Below, in pieces: positions 35,101 to 44,090 of a stretch of 64,000 nt of DNA (position 1 is the stretch's first letter; each line of letters starts with the position of its first letter). A model generated the notes under the pieces. The model was not told the DNA's origin. It saw nothing but the letters and a program-made list of their open reading frames with translations, and did not search any database. The stretch comes from a virus, in IMG/VR virus record IMGVR_UViG_3300034200_001454, positions 1 through 64,000 of that record; one strand, 5' to 3'. The position numbers and the translations under genes were made by a program.

Positions 35101-36004
35101 TAAAACGATGGGATACTACATGGATGGAGTGATTGCTGATGTTACATCGTGGCGTGAATTCTGGGCCGAGACAGCTCCTTACTGCATGCTGGAACTAGCG
35201 CGAATTGGCGGACGCGATACGCTTATTCCTGCGTTGCCCACTGACAACACGGGGCGTATTAACAGAGTGGTGACGATTAGTGCATTATTTAATCAGGGCA
35301 ATATTCTGGAAGACAGTTACAAGGAAGAGTTTTTGGACTATGGAGATTCAACACAGGACTTAGTGGCCACTGTCATCTATCGCGCTCCTGAACGAGACGG
35401 TGTGTTCCCTAAAAATACAAGTCTCGTAGTATCACTGTCCGATGTAAATGATGCCGATGCGCGTAGAGCTACGTTTGATTTGTCTCAGTTCGTCACGTCT
35501 CGCACGCAGGCATTGCACTATGGCATGCTGATGTGCATGCAAAGGCGGCATGTTAGAAGGGCTGTGGAATTCCAAACTTTTCCAACAGAAGCACCAGTAC
35601 AGCCCGGCTCCTATATTTACGTGCAAACAGACGAGAATCGCTGGGACAACATTAGCAGTGGCATCATTGAAGCAGGAGGGGTGTTAAATGCGCCCATTTC
35701 GGAAAGCCCTATCAATGGAACATTTTCTGTTCTGGTTTACGATGGTGCATCAACTACTGCTCGTCTCACTTCCATCGCTGTTTCCAATGGTCAAGCGCCT
35801 GCGTTGGCTCAGTATAAAGGATGGCTATTTGTACTAGGTTCATTGCTCACTCAAAAGCGCGTATTTCGCGTGACTGAAGTGGAGATGAGCGAAGAAGGAG
35901 AAGTGACCATCAAGGCAACGGAGCATCCATGCGAAGAATCCAATGGCCAGACCAGATCATTAATTGCACGACAAGATCCAAGCCTATTCAAGATCATCGG
36001 TTAA
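32129..36004 (+). CDS. gpJ-like tail tip / host specificity protein
   Basis: 1,291 residues, ATG 32129 (TGATG overlap with the previous stop). A membrane-like hydrophobic segment lies near residues 52-73 (TVALILSIVGTLASVASALL). RYSPRFGFDSAQDLAQYGDP is the gpJ-type entry domain. Residues about 370-650 are a long A-rich coiled-coil insertion (LKAERERLTALF, EDKRDRIEEEKKK, IQAIDAQIAAIKATL). The second half is beta-rich to GEVTIKATEHPCEESNG. It forms the tail tip hub and binds the host surface. Confidence 0.88.
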   Translation: MRRLLPYERALIDTLGITEEDYFRFIAYQEQYKDIKDGSVLDIRNGLETGTVALILSIVGTLASVASALLMPRPQIPQDARAGVGRRERRYSPRFGFDSAQDLAQYGDPVNLVYTDIDTNPDGGVRVASSLLWSAVHSYGGKQYMQMLATIGSSDITEIAPSRTAFGQVPLRQFVNAGNWLYFRNGGPVTFDNLLRPASDTSDPSRTGRAGGELAYRPYIVSTESFGGFSQAFSPSSFSEFGITSPIPINVNIFEREDDGSPKGSPNRIEMEDKGIYWPGTYGSARTPFPVGQQLKLRIAKTDGKGDLAEKAAEEDRLVAASSIDGASIYKLGSAKFKVVGMSGSEDLNNSALNVTLQCTESGFGPEEDYSTRSTLQQEDELSSAIPALKAERERLTALFNPTITVTNLTAKQSALYSMFNAKTSELDELIDSINYYVRADVTELDEYVLELSANESIKPDGTVDKENPRWFPQRIVNIANTIRNLESDIEDKRDRIEEEKKKNNPNIGQIDRWRSAIVTAKNDLEPLRRKLLSFIKDKNLSNQTLFNFINDLDRIVREIGAAFNDQGLSSVINANDFGDIVKERQRFGKLGARQELRILRRVKSRISQIENRVASVIQIDQPAIDRFNADINRQIQAIDAQIAAIKATLASPEGLNDFLVTKCLTKIQEASYETVSACKVVNFAIRGKVFMRIQGRQKQYGDVTVNNYRQSDNGLKHRSAFFLMFVKEVASPDWSLVPRIFVLRRAADNDFFFPLYFEAPDSSKRWAFRFEPVFDTPSEMRKHGTLPFVYLSAGQTVENISTLDIPGGIGKVKFYGSNRQPAASNLPPRNKSPFAIDEWCLYPPSLITDSDTTTGAKEVIKACSSDANISFSFESGPEFEITAVTEQQQDLNYDVNFPAIYQDLTLIGFNCFSGQGVRSLRSLSAFVLKGKRVRRINESTGVYPASPDGPSNFASDIFLDTLLDPKNGIGKFANINGVDLQKLAFAKTMNKTMGYYMDGVIADVTSWREFWAETAPYCMLELARIGGRDTLIPALPTDNTGRINRVVTISALFNQGNILEDSYKEEFLDYGDSTQDLVATVIYRAPERDGVFPKNTSLVVSLSDVNDADARRATFDLSQFVTSRTQALHYGMLMCMQRRHVRRAVEFQTFPTEAPVQPGSYIYVQTDENRWDNISSGIIEAGGVLNAPISESPINGTFSVLVYDGASTTARLTSIAVSNGQAPALAQYKGWLFVLGSLLTQKRVFRVTEVEMSEEGEVTIKATEHPCEESNGQTRSLIARQDPSLFKIIG

Positions 36005-36047
36005 GCAATTAGAATTTTGCTAGTATTAAAACAAAAGCTTTAGAACA

Positions 36048-36467
36048 ATGCCTTTTTACACTGGTCGCACTGGCAAGCTTCGCCTTGGTGGTAGCGAGGT
36101 TTCCAAGGTAAAAAATTGGACGCTTGATACGTCCGTCAATATGCTGGATACCACTTCTCTTGGTGATACAGCTAATACTTTCACTCCGGGATTGTTTAGC
36201 GCCACAGGCAGCGCTTCTCTGTCGTATTACAACGGCGACACCACCGATACAACTAATCTTCTTGAGAAGATTGCCAAGACTGGTGCCATTACTGATAGCG
36301 ATGAAGTGAGCCTTACATTTGAAGTGGGTACTGGCCAGACTTTTGCTGCTGATGCTTTTATTAACAGTGCCAGTATCTCTTCTTCCACTGATGAACTGAC
36401 CACTGTTTCATTTAACTTTACGATCAACGGTCCCCTCACCTCTGTTGTGCTCACTGGCACCACCTGA
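36048..36467 (+). CDS. tail tube-like protein (139 aa)
   Basis: 139 residues. FYTGRTGKLRLGGSEVSKV, then MLDTTSLGDTANTFTPGLFS resembles a small tail tube protein with a Phe/Thr-rich beta body. Its middle shares the TSLxDxxxxxxxxGLxSxxGS pattern with the following larger protein, suggesting duplication. A third tail-tube candidate lies at 21885. Confidence 0.65.
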   Translation: MPFYTGRTGKLRLGGSEVSKVKNWTLDTSVNMLDTTSLGDTANTFTPGLFSATGSASLSYYNGDTTDTTNLLEKIAKTGAITDSDEVSLTFEVGTGQTFAADAFINSASISSSTDELTTVSFNFTINGPLTSVVLTGTT

Positions 36468-36509
36468 TTTTAGGCATAGATACAATGGAATAATTAAGGC
36501 TGTAGCGAG

Positions 36510-37520
36510 ATGACATTTTTTGTTGGCCATACAGGCGCAATCAAGCTACAGCGTGGTGGTGAAAATACATTCACTGCCATTGTTTCGCCGGATGATGTCA
36601 ATACTGTATTAAATAGATTCAGTTTTGAAGGTGGTGACGACAATTTAATTACTGGAGATCTTCTTGAAATTACGACCGAGGATCCGCGTGGTCTTCTTTT
36701 TCTGCCCCCATCGTTTTGGAGTATTCCAGGGGAGCCAGTAGACGGCTATGACGAAGTGGTATGGGCGTCTGGAGGTACAGCCGGTCTTGCCGGTTGGGAT
36801 GATGATAATATCACAACTAGCTCAGATTTGCCTCCCGACGGATACGACGAATTTCGGCTAGGCGATTACATTTTTTCGGACAACGCACGCGCATATGTCA
36901 ACATTAATGCCGTAGGCGGTGTGCGTCTATTTGAAAATTTTAACGACGCCATAAACAATGAAAGGGCAAACGAATACGAGCTTGCCGCTTTTTACGGAGA
37001 ACCCATTGAAATAACAGTGGGAATTAGGGACACTAGATACAATACGCTTGGCTCAGTCACTTCCTTTGAAATTAATACAGACAGGGCTGCAATGGAGACG
37101 ACTAGCCTGTCAGATAGGTTTAAGCAGCAGTATTCCGCTGGGCTATTAAGTGGCAATGGTAGTATCGAGTGTTTATTTAGTTACGAAACAGTGGGCAATG
37201 AAGAAATCCCCCTGTTCTTATTGCAGGTCATTAATCGGCTGGATGTTGGCAGCAGCTTTAAGGCGCTTCTTTCTCTTTCTTCCATTGATCAATCTGCCTC
37301 TTTCAGGGAGGAAGTTTACTACGACATTGAAGCAGTGGTAACGAGAGCGGGGGTAACTGTCACTGCCGATGCATTAGTGGCATGCTCTGTTGATTTTGTA
37401 ACCACTGGCGAATTCAAACTTCGCGTGGGTATCCCTCCTGAATACATCTTAAAGGAGGATGATGACGCCATCTATCTTGAACAGGGTCTTGATTATCTGC
37501 TCAAGGAAATAACCGACTGA
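36510..37520 (+). CDS. tail tube-like protein with insertion (336 aa)
   Basis: 336 residues. N- and C-terminal parts resemble the preceding protein (FVGHTGAIKLQRGGENTF; AAMETTSLSDRFKQQYSAGL), while a mid segment of about 100 residues (DGYDEVVWASGG to DSARAY-like) is extra. It ends EDDDAIYLEQGLDYLLKE. It may form a tail ornament or tube variant. Function is inferred from similarity to its neighbour only. Confidence 0.55.
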   Translation: MTFFVGHTGAIKLQRGGENTFTAIVSPDDVNTVLNRFSFEGGDDNLITGDLLEITTEDPRGLLFLPPSFWSIPGEPVDGYDEVVWASGGTAGLAGWDDDNITTSSDLPPDGYDEFRLGDYIFSDNARAYVNINAVGGVRLFENFNDAINNERANEYELAAFYGEPIEITVGIRDTRYNTLGSVTSFEINTDRAAMETTSLSDRFKQQYSAGLLSGNGSIECLFSYETVGNEEIPLFLLQVINRLDVGSSFKALLSLSSIDQSASFREEVYYDIEAVVTRAGVTVTADALVACSVDFVTTGEFKLRVGIPPEYILKEDDDAIYLEQGLDYLLKEITD

Positions 37521-37574
37521 TAATAGCTAATATCGTTTAAGACTAGACTGTATTGAGACCCGCACCTTCCTGCA

Positions 37575-40500
37575 ATGGCTGATCAAAGAATTACGGAGCT
37601 TGTAGAACTTCCCCAGGGAGGCGTATCGTCTAATGACGTACTGCCTATTGCAGACGTAAGTGCTAGTCAGACAAAGAAAGTGCAAGTGAAGAGCCTGATT
37701 CAAGCAGGTTTTAATCTTGCAGACGCTTCTACGCTGGATATTTCAAAAATTAACCAGGCAAGCGTAGCGAAACTTGGCGCAGCGGCCATTGGAACCAATG
37801 TTCTTACTTACGACAAGATTCAGCAGGTCAGTGCCACCGATCGCTTACTAGGAAGAAGCAGTGCGGGCGCGGGAAATATAGAGGAAATCATTTGCACTTC
37901 ATTTGCTCGCTCTCTGCTAGATGATGCAGATGCCACGACAGTACGTTCAACGCTTTCTCTTGGCGCTGTTGCTACTGGCGATACCATTAACACTTCCCTC
38001 ATCGAAGATCTCGCCATCACAACTGGCAAAATCAATAACAATGCAGTTACCACTGCAAAGATTGCTGATGCCAATATTACTACGGCAAAGATTGCAAGCG
38101 GAGCAATTGATAGTGCTCAATTAGCCGCTAGCGGAGTCGTTCAAGGCAAATTAGCCGCCAACTCTGTTATTACTGTCAACATTGTTGATAGCGGAATTAC
38201 TCAAGCAAAACTCGCTGCCGATGCGGTGGGAACTGTCAATATTATTGGCAGTGGCATCACTCAATCTAAGCTTGCCGCCGATGCTGTTAATACGGTCAAT
38301 ATTATTGATTCGGCAGTAACCCTTGCCAAAATGGCAAGCGGAAGCATTGGCACTGCTCAGCTTATCGCTAGTGGCATTACGCAAGAGAAGCTTGCTGCCG
38401 ACGCAGTGGCGACTATTAACATCATTGCCTCTGGTATTACTCAGTCAAAGCTTGCTGCTAATGCAGTGGCTACTGTCAACGTCATAGATAGTGGCATCAC
38501 TCAAGCCAAGTTGGCCAGTGGCTCTGTTGATACTGTCAATATTATCAATAGTGCGGTGACGCTAGCCAAGATGGCCAGCGGAAGCGTCGATACTGCTCAA
38601 TTAGTCGCCAGTGGCATCACGCAAAGCAAATTAGCGGCCAATGCAGTGGACACTGTTAATGTCGTTGATTCTGGTATTACGCAACAAAAACTTGCCGCCA
38701 ATGCAGTGGCGACAATTAATATTGCTGATTCTGGTATTACGCAAGCAAAGCTTGGAACTAGTTCAGTAGACACTATTAACATCATTGATTCTGCAGTAAC
38801 GCTGGCAAAGATGGCCAGTGGTAGTGTTAATACTGCTCAGCTTATTGCTAGTGGTATCACCCAAGAAAAGCTGGCTGCCGATGCAGTGGCAACAATTAAT
38901 ATTGTTGATTCGGGAATTACACAGGCAAAACTTGCCGCTAATGCAGTCGCCACCATTAACATCATCAGCAGTGGTGTTACACAAGAAAAGCTTGCAAGTA
39001 ATGCAGTGGCTACTGTCAACATTGTTGATAGTGGAGTTACGCAAAGCAAGCTTGCTGCTAATAGTATTGCAGCAATCAACATTGTTGATTCTGGTATTAC
39101 GCAAGCAAAACTTGGAAGTGGAGCAGTTGCTACTGTCAATATTATCGACTCCGCTGTAACGCTTGCAAAAATGGCGAGCAACAGTGTAGATACTGCTCAA
39201 TTAGTCGCCAGTGGCATTACGCAGGAAAAGCTGGCTGCTAACGCAGTGGCAACCATTAACATTACGGATAGTGGTATCACCCAAGAAAAGCTAGCTGCAA
39301 ATGCAGTAAACACGGTCAATGTTGTTGATAGCGGGATTACGCAAGCAAAGCTTTCTTCTAATGCCGTTAACACCATCAACGTGGTGGACAGTGGTATTAC
39401 TCAGGCAAAGCTTGCTGCCAATGCAGTAGCTACAATCAATCTTGTCGATAGTGGAGTGACCACTGCAAAGATTGCTTCTGGCGCAATTACTATCGGCAAG
39501 CTTTCTCTTTCGTCGGGAGAATTAACGGGCTCCGTCATCACTGCTTCTTCCATTCCATCGGGAAGCTACGTGAGTGGATCAATTGTCACCACTGACATTG
39601 CTGACAATGCAGTTACATTTGCAAAAATTCAGCAAGTGGCATCTGGCGTACTGCTTGGACGTGCAAGTGCTGGTAGCGGCAACGTAGAAACTATCACGTT
39701 GACGGAAGCCGGCAGGGCATTGCTTGATGACGCGGACGCCACTGCTCAGCGCACAACGCTTGGCCTTGGCTCTATGGCCATCCAGGCCGCTTCTGGCGTG
39801 CTCATTACGGGCGGCACAGCAGTACTTAGCAGCGGCACGATTGCTTACGCGACAATCAACGGTGGTGTCATCAGTGGAATTACTGACCTTGCCATTGCTG
39901 ATGGCGGCACGGGCGCTTCTACGGCCTCTGGCGCACGAACAAACCTTGGCCTTGCCGTTGGTACTGACGTGCAAGCATATGATGCTGCACTTGCATCAAT
40001 CGCAGGGCTGACGACGGCATCTGGCCAAATCATTTACACCACGGCTTCCGACACTTACGCCACCGCCACAATTACGGCTGCTGGTCGTGCCATTCTTGAT
40101 GATGCAGATGCAAGTGCTCAGCGCACCACTCTTGGACTTGGCTCTTTATCTGTCAAAAATACAGTTGGCAGTGGAGATTATGATTCTTCTTCCATTGTTA
40201 CTGCCAACATTGCCGATTCTGCAATTACCACAGCAAAGATTGCTGACAGCGGCATTACGACTATCAAGATTGCTGATGCAAATGTTACGCAGGCGAAGCT
40301 GGCTAGCGATTCAGTAAGCACTATAAAGATCGTCAATAGTGGCGTGACCACTGCAAAATTGGCTGATAACGCAGTTTCTTATGCAAAGATTCAAGAAACG
40401 ACAACGAGTGATGTCATTCTTGGTCGCTCATCTGCAAGTGGTGGCACTGTAGAAGAAATTGCATGCACTTCGGCGGCACGTTCAATTCTTGACGATGCTT

Positions 40501-42581
40501 CCATCGCTGATATTCGCACAACGCTTGGCCTTGGTACTCTTGCCACTCAGAACGGGAGCTTCTCTGGTACTTCCACTGGTACCAACACTGGCGATCAAAC
40601 AATCACGCTTTCTGGGGATGTCACTGGTACAGGTACTGGAGCATTTGCTGCCACCATTGCCAATAGTGCTGTAACCACAGCCAAGATTCTTGATAGCGCT
40701 ATTACTACTGCCAAAATTGCGGATAGTGGCGTAACAGCCGTAAAATTAGCGGACAATTCTGCTGCCGTAGTAGCTGGTTCTTCACCAATTGGCAATGGAT
40801 CTTTCATTGGTCAACAATGGTTTAATACCAGCGATGGTTATGAATACACCTGGACTGGGAGCGTGTGGCAGCGTCAAACAGGGCTCGTAACAACTGTCGT
40901 TTCTGGAGACACTGTTTATAGCTTTACTACGTCCTATCCTGATTCGTTCAGCGCTTCCATTGTTCCTTCTCTAAATACGCAAGTAGCTTCTCGGTTCTTT
41001 GCTGGTCCCGCAAGCGGAAATAGTGATGCCGCGCCTACATTCCGCGCCATTTCTGCAAGCGATCTTCCTAAGGCAACAACTAGCGCTCTTGGCGTGGCTC
41101 AAGCTGGCACTGGTTTAGTCACTGTCAGTGGCATCTTCAATCATGCCAATAGCGTAGCCTCTGGCATTTATTACAAAGTTACTGTTGACGAACAAGGGCA
41201 CATTAGCGCAGGTGAAACTGCTTTAGTAGCCGACGATATTCCAGAATTATCTGCCTCGAAGATTACCACTGGTACATTTGGCAGTGGTCTCATTGGAGAC
41301 GATGCGGTTCGGGCATCTAGCTTGGCAAACTACAGCGTTAGCCAGTTTGGTGAAGCATTGCCATCTGCAGATTTTATTGGACAATTCTTCTTCAATCCAT
41401 TGGAGAAAGATCTCTATCTATGGGATGGAAACGTTTGGAACCCCGTTGGCATTTCAGTTGGTGAAATTATTTTTGGCGGCACTTACAATGCAAGTGGCAA
41501 TATTATTGCTAGCACAAGTAGCGATGGCGCCGCTGTTGGCTTGTCAATTGGTCAGCCGCTTCCTTCTCCCTCTGCTACGTTTAATCGTTATTACGTGGTG
41601 GTGGAAAGTGGAGGCACTGGCGTGGCTCCTGCTCCTGCCACTACTTTGCAGCCGCCTGATATTCTGCTTTGCAATGGCACTGCATGGACTGAAGTGGATG
41701 TTAGCTCCACTTATACGGCACAAGCTGCAGTTAACGTTGCCTTTACGCCCGCTGCCAATATAGGCAGCACTAATGTTCAGGCTGCATTAGAAGAAGTTAG
41801 CGCTGAATGTCGCAATGCTAGTAATGTTGCAAGTGGCATTTTGGCCGTTGCTTACGGTGGTACTGGCACTGGCACTTATACAAAAGGCGACATTCTTGTT
41901 GCAAGTGGTACCACATTAGTCAAGCAGGCAATTGGCACTAACGGGCAAGTATTGACGGCTAATTCGGCCTTCGGGCCAGGCGTTCATTGGACTACTCCTG
42001 CCAGTGGTACTGTGTTGTCAGTGAGCGTCAATTCTCCACTCACTGTTGTCAGCGGCTCAACTACTCCTGTTATTTCTATCCCCGATGCATCAACCAGCGT
42101 AAGGGGAAGCGTTCAGCTCACTGATAGCACGAGCACAACTAGCTCTTCTCTTGCTGCTACTGCCACTGCAGTGAAGAGTGCTTATGACCTTGCTAATGCT
42201 GCTCTTCCTCGTACTGGTGGCACCATTACTGGTGAAGTGGTTATCGGCAATACTGGCACGCTGTTGTTTGAAGGCGCCACTGACAATGCTTTTGAAATCC
42301 AACTCACTGCTGCCGATGCCACTTCTGACAAAGTGGTGACACTGCCAGATACCACTGGCACTGTCATTACCACTGGAGACACTGGTACTGTTACCAACAC
42401 GATGCTTGCTGGCAGCATTGCTGACACCAAGCTTTCTACGATTTCCACTGCAGGAAAGGTTAGCAACAGCGCCACCACCGCCACCAGTGCAAACACTGCA
42501 AGCGCAATTGTTGCCCGTGACAGTAGTGGTAATTTCTCCGCTGGCACCATTGATGCCACCATTGATGAAGGAACTTTCTAA
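37575..42581 (+). CDS. tail fibre protein with 20-residue repeats
   Basis: 1,668 residues. N-terminal head MADQRITELVELPQGGVSSN, then 22 tandem 20-residue units of the type GITQAKLAANAVATINIVDS (residues about 187-626), then Ala/Thr/Ser/Gly-rich beta-like regions with YxSxxAT repeats (e.g. ASGIFNHANSVASGIYYKV). The C-terminus SAIVARDSSGNFSAGTIDA is a common fibre feature. The protein presumably attaches to the tail tip and recognises the host. The repeat probably forms an extended beta-structured shaft (inference). Confidence 0.9.
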   Translation: MADQRITELVELPQGGVSSNDVLPIADVSASQTKKVQVKSLIQAGFNLADASTLDISKINQASVAKLGAAAIGTNVLTYDKIQQVSATDRLLGRSSAGAGNIEEIICTSFARSLLDDADATTVRSTLSLGAVATGDTINTSLIEDLAITTGKINNNAVTTAKIADANITTAKIASGAIDSAQLAASGVVQGKLAANSVITVNIVDSGITQAKLAADAVGTVNIIGSGITQSKLAADAVNTVNIIDSAVTLAKMASGSIGTAQLIASGITQEKLAADAVATINIIASGITQSKLAANAVATVNVIDSGITQAKLASGSVDTVNIINSAVTLAKMASGSVDTAQLVASGITQSKLAANAVDTVNVVDSGITQQKLAANAVATINIADSGITQAKLGTSSVDTINIIDSAVTLAKMASGSVNTAQLIASGITQEKLAADAVATINIVDSGITQAKLAANAVATINIISSGVTQEKLASNAVATVNIVDSGVTQSKLAANSIAAINIVDSGITQAKLGSGAVATVNIIDSAVTLAKMASNSVDTAQLVASGITQEKLAANAVATINITDSGITQEKLAANAVNTVNVVDSGITQAKLSSNAVNTINVVDSGITQAKLAANAVATINLVDSGVTTAKIASGAITIGKLSLSSGELTGSVITASSIPSGSYVSGSIVTTDIADNAVTFAKIQQVASGVLLGRASAGSGNVETITLTEAGRALLDDADATAQRTTLGLGSMAIQAASGVLITGGTAVLSSGTIAYATINGGVISGITDLAIADGGTGASTASGARTNLGLAVGTDVQAYDAALASIAGLTTASGQIIYTTASDTYATATITAAGRAILDDADASAQRTTLGLGSLSVKNTVGSGDYDSSSIVTANIADSAITTAKIADSGITTIKIADANVTQAKLASDSVSTIKIVNSGVTTAKLADNAVSYAKIQETTTSDVILGRSSASGGTVEEIACTSAARSILDDASIADIRTTLGLGTLATQNGSFSGTSTGTNTGDQTITLSGDVTGTGTGAFAATIANSAVTTAKILDSAITTAKIADSGVTAVKLADNSAAVVAGSSPIGNGSFIGQQWFNTSDGYEYTWTGSVWQRQTGLVTTVVSGDTVYSFTTSYPDSFSASIVPSLNTQVASRFFAGPASGNSDAAPTFRAISASDLPKATTSALGVAQAGTGLVTVSGIFNHANSVASGIYYKVTVDEQGHISAGETALVADDIPELSASKITTGTFGSGLIGDDAVRASSLANYSVSQFGEALPSADFIGQFFFNPLEKDLYLWDGNVWNPVGISVGEIIFGGTYNASGNIIASTSSDGAAVGLSIGQPLPSPSATFNRYYVVVESGGTGVAPAPATTLQPPDILLCNGTAWTEVDVSSTYTAQAAVNVAFTPAANIGSTNVQAALEEVSAECRNASNVASGILAVAYGGTGTGTYTKGDILVASGTTLVKQAIGTNGQVLTANSAFGPGVHWTTPASGTVLSVSVNSPLTVVSGSTTPVISIPDASTSVRGSVQLTDSTSTTSSSLAATATAVKSAYDLANAALPRTGGTITGEVVIGNTGTLLFEGATDNAFEIQLTAADATSDKVVTLPDTTGTVITTGDTGTVTNTMLAGSIADTKLSTISTAGKVSNSATTATSANTASAIVARDSSGNFSAGTIDATIDEGTF
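38133..39452 (+). repeat. 22 tandem 60-bp units in the fibre gene
   Basis: Exactly 22 units of 60 bp encode 20-residue repeats. Units of type GxTQxKL alternate with type AVTLAKMASxS at units 4, 8, 12 and 18, so there is a higher order of four units with one six-unit exception. Codons vary between units, so the repeats are conserved in protein more than in DNA. Confidence 0.9.
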
Positions 42582-42593
42582 TCAATGACAAAT

Positions 42594-42649
42594 AAAGCCT
42601 TTTAGAATTGCGAAAGACTTATTAGTCTTCTGTAATTCCGAAAGGCTTT
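42594..42649 (+). promoter_or_regulatory. long nested stem-loop before second fibre gene
   Basis: Three co-axial stems: AAAGCCTTT (42594-42602)/AAAGGCTTT (42641-42649), GAATT (42605-42609)/AATTC (42634-42638) and AAGACT (42614-42619)/AGTCTT (42624-42629), loop TTAT. It ends four bases before ATG 42654. It may be a processing or translation-control element, or an imperfect terminator. Confidence 0.55.
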
Positions 42650-42653
42650 AATC

Positions 42654-44090
42654 ATGGCTGGTGTTCTTCAGCATCTGCGTTCATCGACGCTTAATAAGCG
42701 TCCTAATCCTGCTTCTATGGTTGATGGTCAAGTGGCCATTAACTATGCAAGTGGCGCTCCCGGCATGTTCTTCAAGGACAGCAATGGAAGCTTGGTAAAA
42801 GTGGGGCCTGTGCATGTGGGTAGCGGTGCTCCTAATGCCGTACCTGCGAGTGGTGGCACTGCCGGTAATTCCTTGGGAGAGCAATGGCTTGATACCAGTG
42901 GTGGCACTTACGTGTTTAAGATTTGGGACGGCAGTGCATGGCGTAGTGAAGCTGGTGAATTTGTAAACGTCACTGGCGATACGATGACTGGCGCATTGGG
43001 AATTATCGCAGGCAGCGCTGGGTCTCCATCGCTTTTTATAAGCGGGGACGCAAATACTGGACTGTATTCCCCCGGCGCGGACCAAGTAGCCATCTCGACT
43101 AATGGCACGGGGCGGATAACCGTTCAATCTGACGGAAACGTACTTATTGGCGCAACTGGATTAGCAAATAGGCTTTTAACCGTTAATCAAACAGGAATAA
43201 CTGGCGGGGAATATGGCATCAGTATATCACAAACAAGTGCAACTAGTAATGCACTTGAACTAACTATCGACTCGGCGAATGCACTCTCAAAGCTTTTTCA
43301 AAAAAGCACTATCCCGCTCGTTTTTGGAACTAATGATACCGAGCGGATGCGCCTGGACTCAAATGGCCGCTTAGGTCTGGGGACTAGTAGCCCTGGACAT
43401 GCTTTTGATTGCGTTGCAAGTAGCGCTGGTGTTGTCGCGGCAAGGTTCAGGGGAAATTCTAGTGGAAACAATAATACCCAAATTCGTTTCTATGGAGCCA
43501 ATACCGCAACGGACCAATGGGCGGTTGGTAATGCCGTTGCCACGGATGATGCTACCAGAAACTTTGATATTTATGATCTTGTATCCAATGTAAATAGACT
43601 CAGGATTGATTCCTCAGGCCGCGTAGGGATTGGCACTACTAATCCTAGGTTTGCTGTATCCATTGGATCAACAGCAGGAGCGGGGGTTGTAAACCCAGAT
43701 ACATTAGATCTTGGTGGCACTTACTCAAGCGTGGCCGGAGCTAATGCAAAGCTCCGTGTGTATTGGGACGGGACTGATACTTTTGGTTTTGGTGTGTCGC
43801 CTGGCCAGCTTGAGTACACAGTGCCTTCGTCCTCGTCCCATGTTTTTTACCAAGGTGCAACGCAATCAGCGAAAATCGACAGCTCCGGCAGGTTGTTAGT
43901 TGGCACGTCCTCGCAGTCTGGCGGATCACTCTTACAAGTAAACGACAATCGCATCAGAATTGCGACAGCAAAAACACCGGCATCGGCTACCGATACTGGC
44001 GTAGCTGGCGAGATATGCTGGGATGCTAATTACGTCTATGTCTGCACTGCTACGAACACATGGAAGCGCTCAGCAATCAGCACATGGTGA
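42654..44090 (+). CDS. tail fibre/appendage protein
   Basis: 478 residues. MAGVLQHLRSSTLNKRPNP, then repeated short motifs (GxxSPGxxxD and RLRIDSSGRVGIGT, RMRLDSNGRLGLGT, AKIDSSGRLLVGT) typical of cyanophage fibres with an IGT-type beta repeat. The C-terminus ATNTWKRSAISTW and AGEICWDANYVYVC are like those of many cyanophage fibre and neck proteins. ATG 42654 directly follows a structured hairpin. The stop overlaps the next start (TGATG). Confidence 0.85.
   Translation: MAGVLQHLRSSTLNKRPNPASMVDGQVAINYASGAPGMFFKDSNGSLVKVGPVHVGSGAPNAVPASGGTAGNSLGEQWLDTSGGTYVFKIWDGSAWRSEAGEFVNVTGDTMTGALGIIAGSAGSPSLFISGDANTGLYSPGADQVAISTNGTGRITVQSDGNVLIGATGLANRLLTVNQTGITGGEYGISISQTSATSNALELTIDSANALSKLFQKSTIPLVFGTNDTERMRLDSNGRLGLGTSSPGHAFDCVASSAGVVAARFRGNSSGNNNTQIRFYGANTATDQWAVGNAVATDDATRNFDIYDLVSNVNRLRIDSSGRVGIGTTNPRFAVSIGSTAGAGVVNPDTLDLGGTYSSVAGANAKLRVYWDGTDTFGFGVSPGQLEYTVPSSSSHVFYQGATQSAKIDSSGRLLVGTSSQSGGSLLQVNDNRIRIATAKTPASATDTGVAGEICWDANYVYVCTATNTWKRSAISTW

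Noticed and set aside
38133-39452. Regular 60-bp repeats resembling a CRISPR array
   Set aside because: The repeats are contiguous, in frame, vary by codon and encode a coherent protein. There are no unique spacers.
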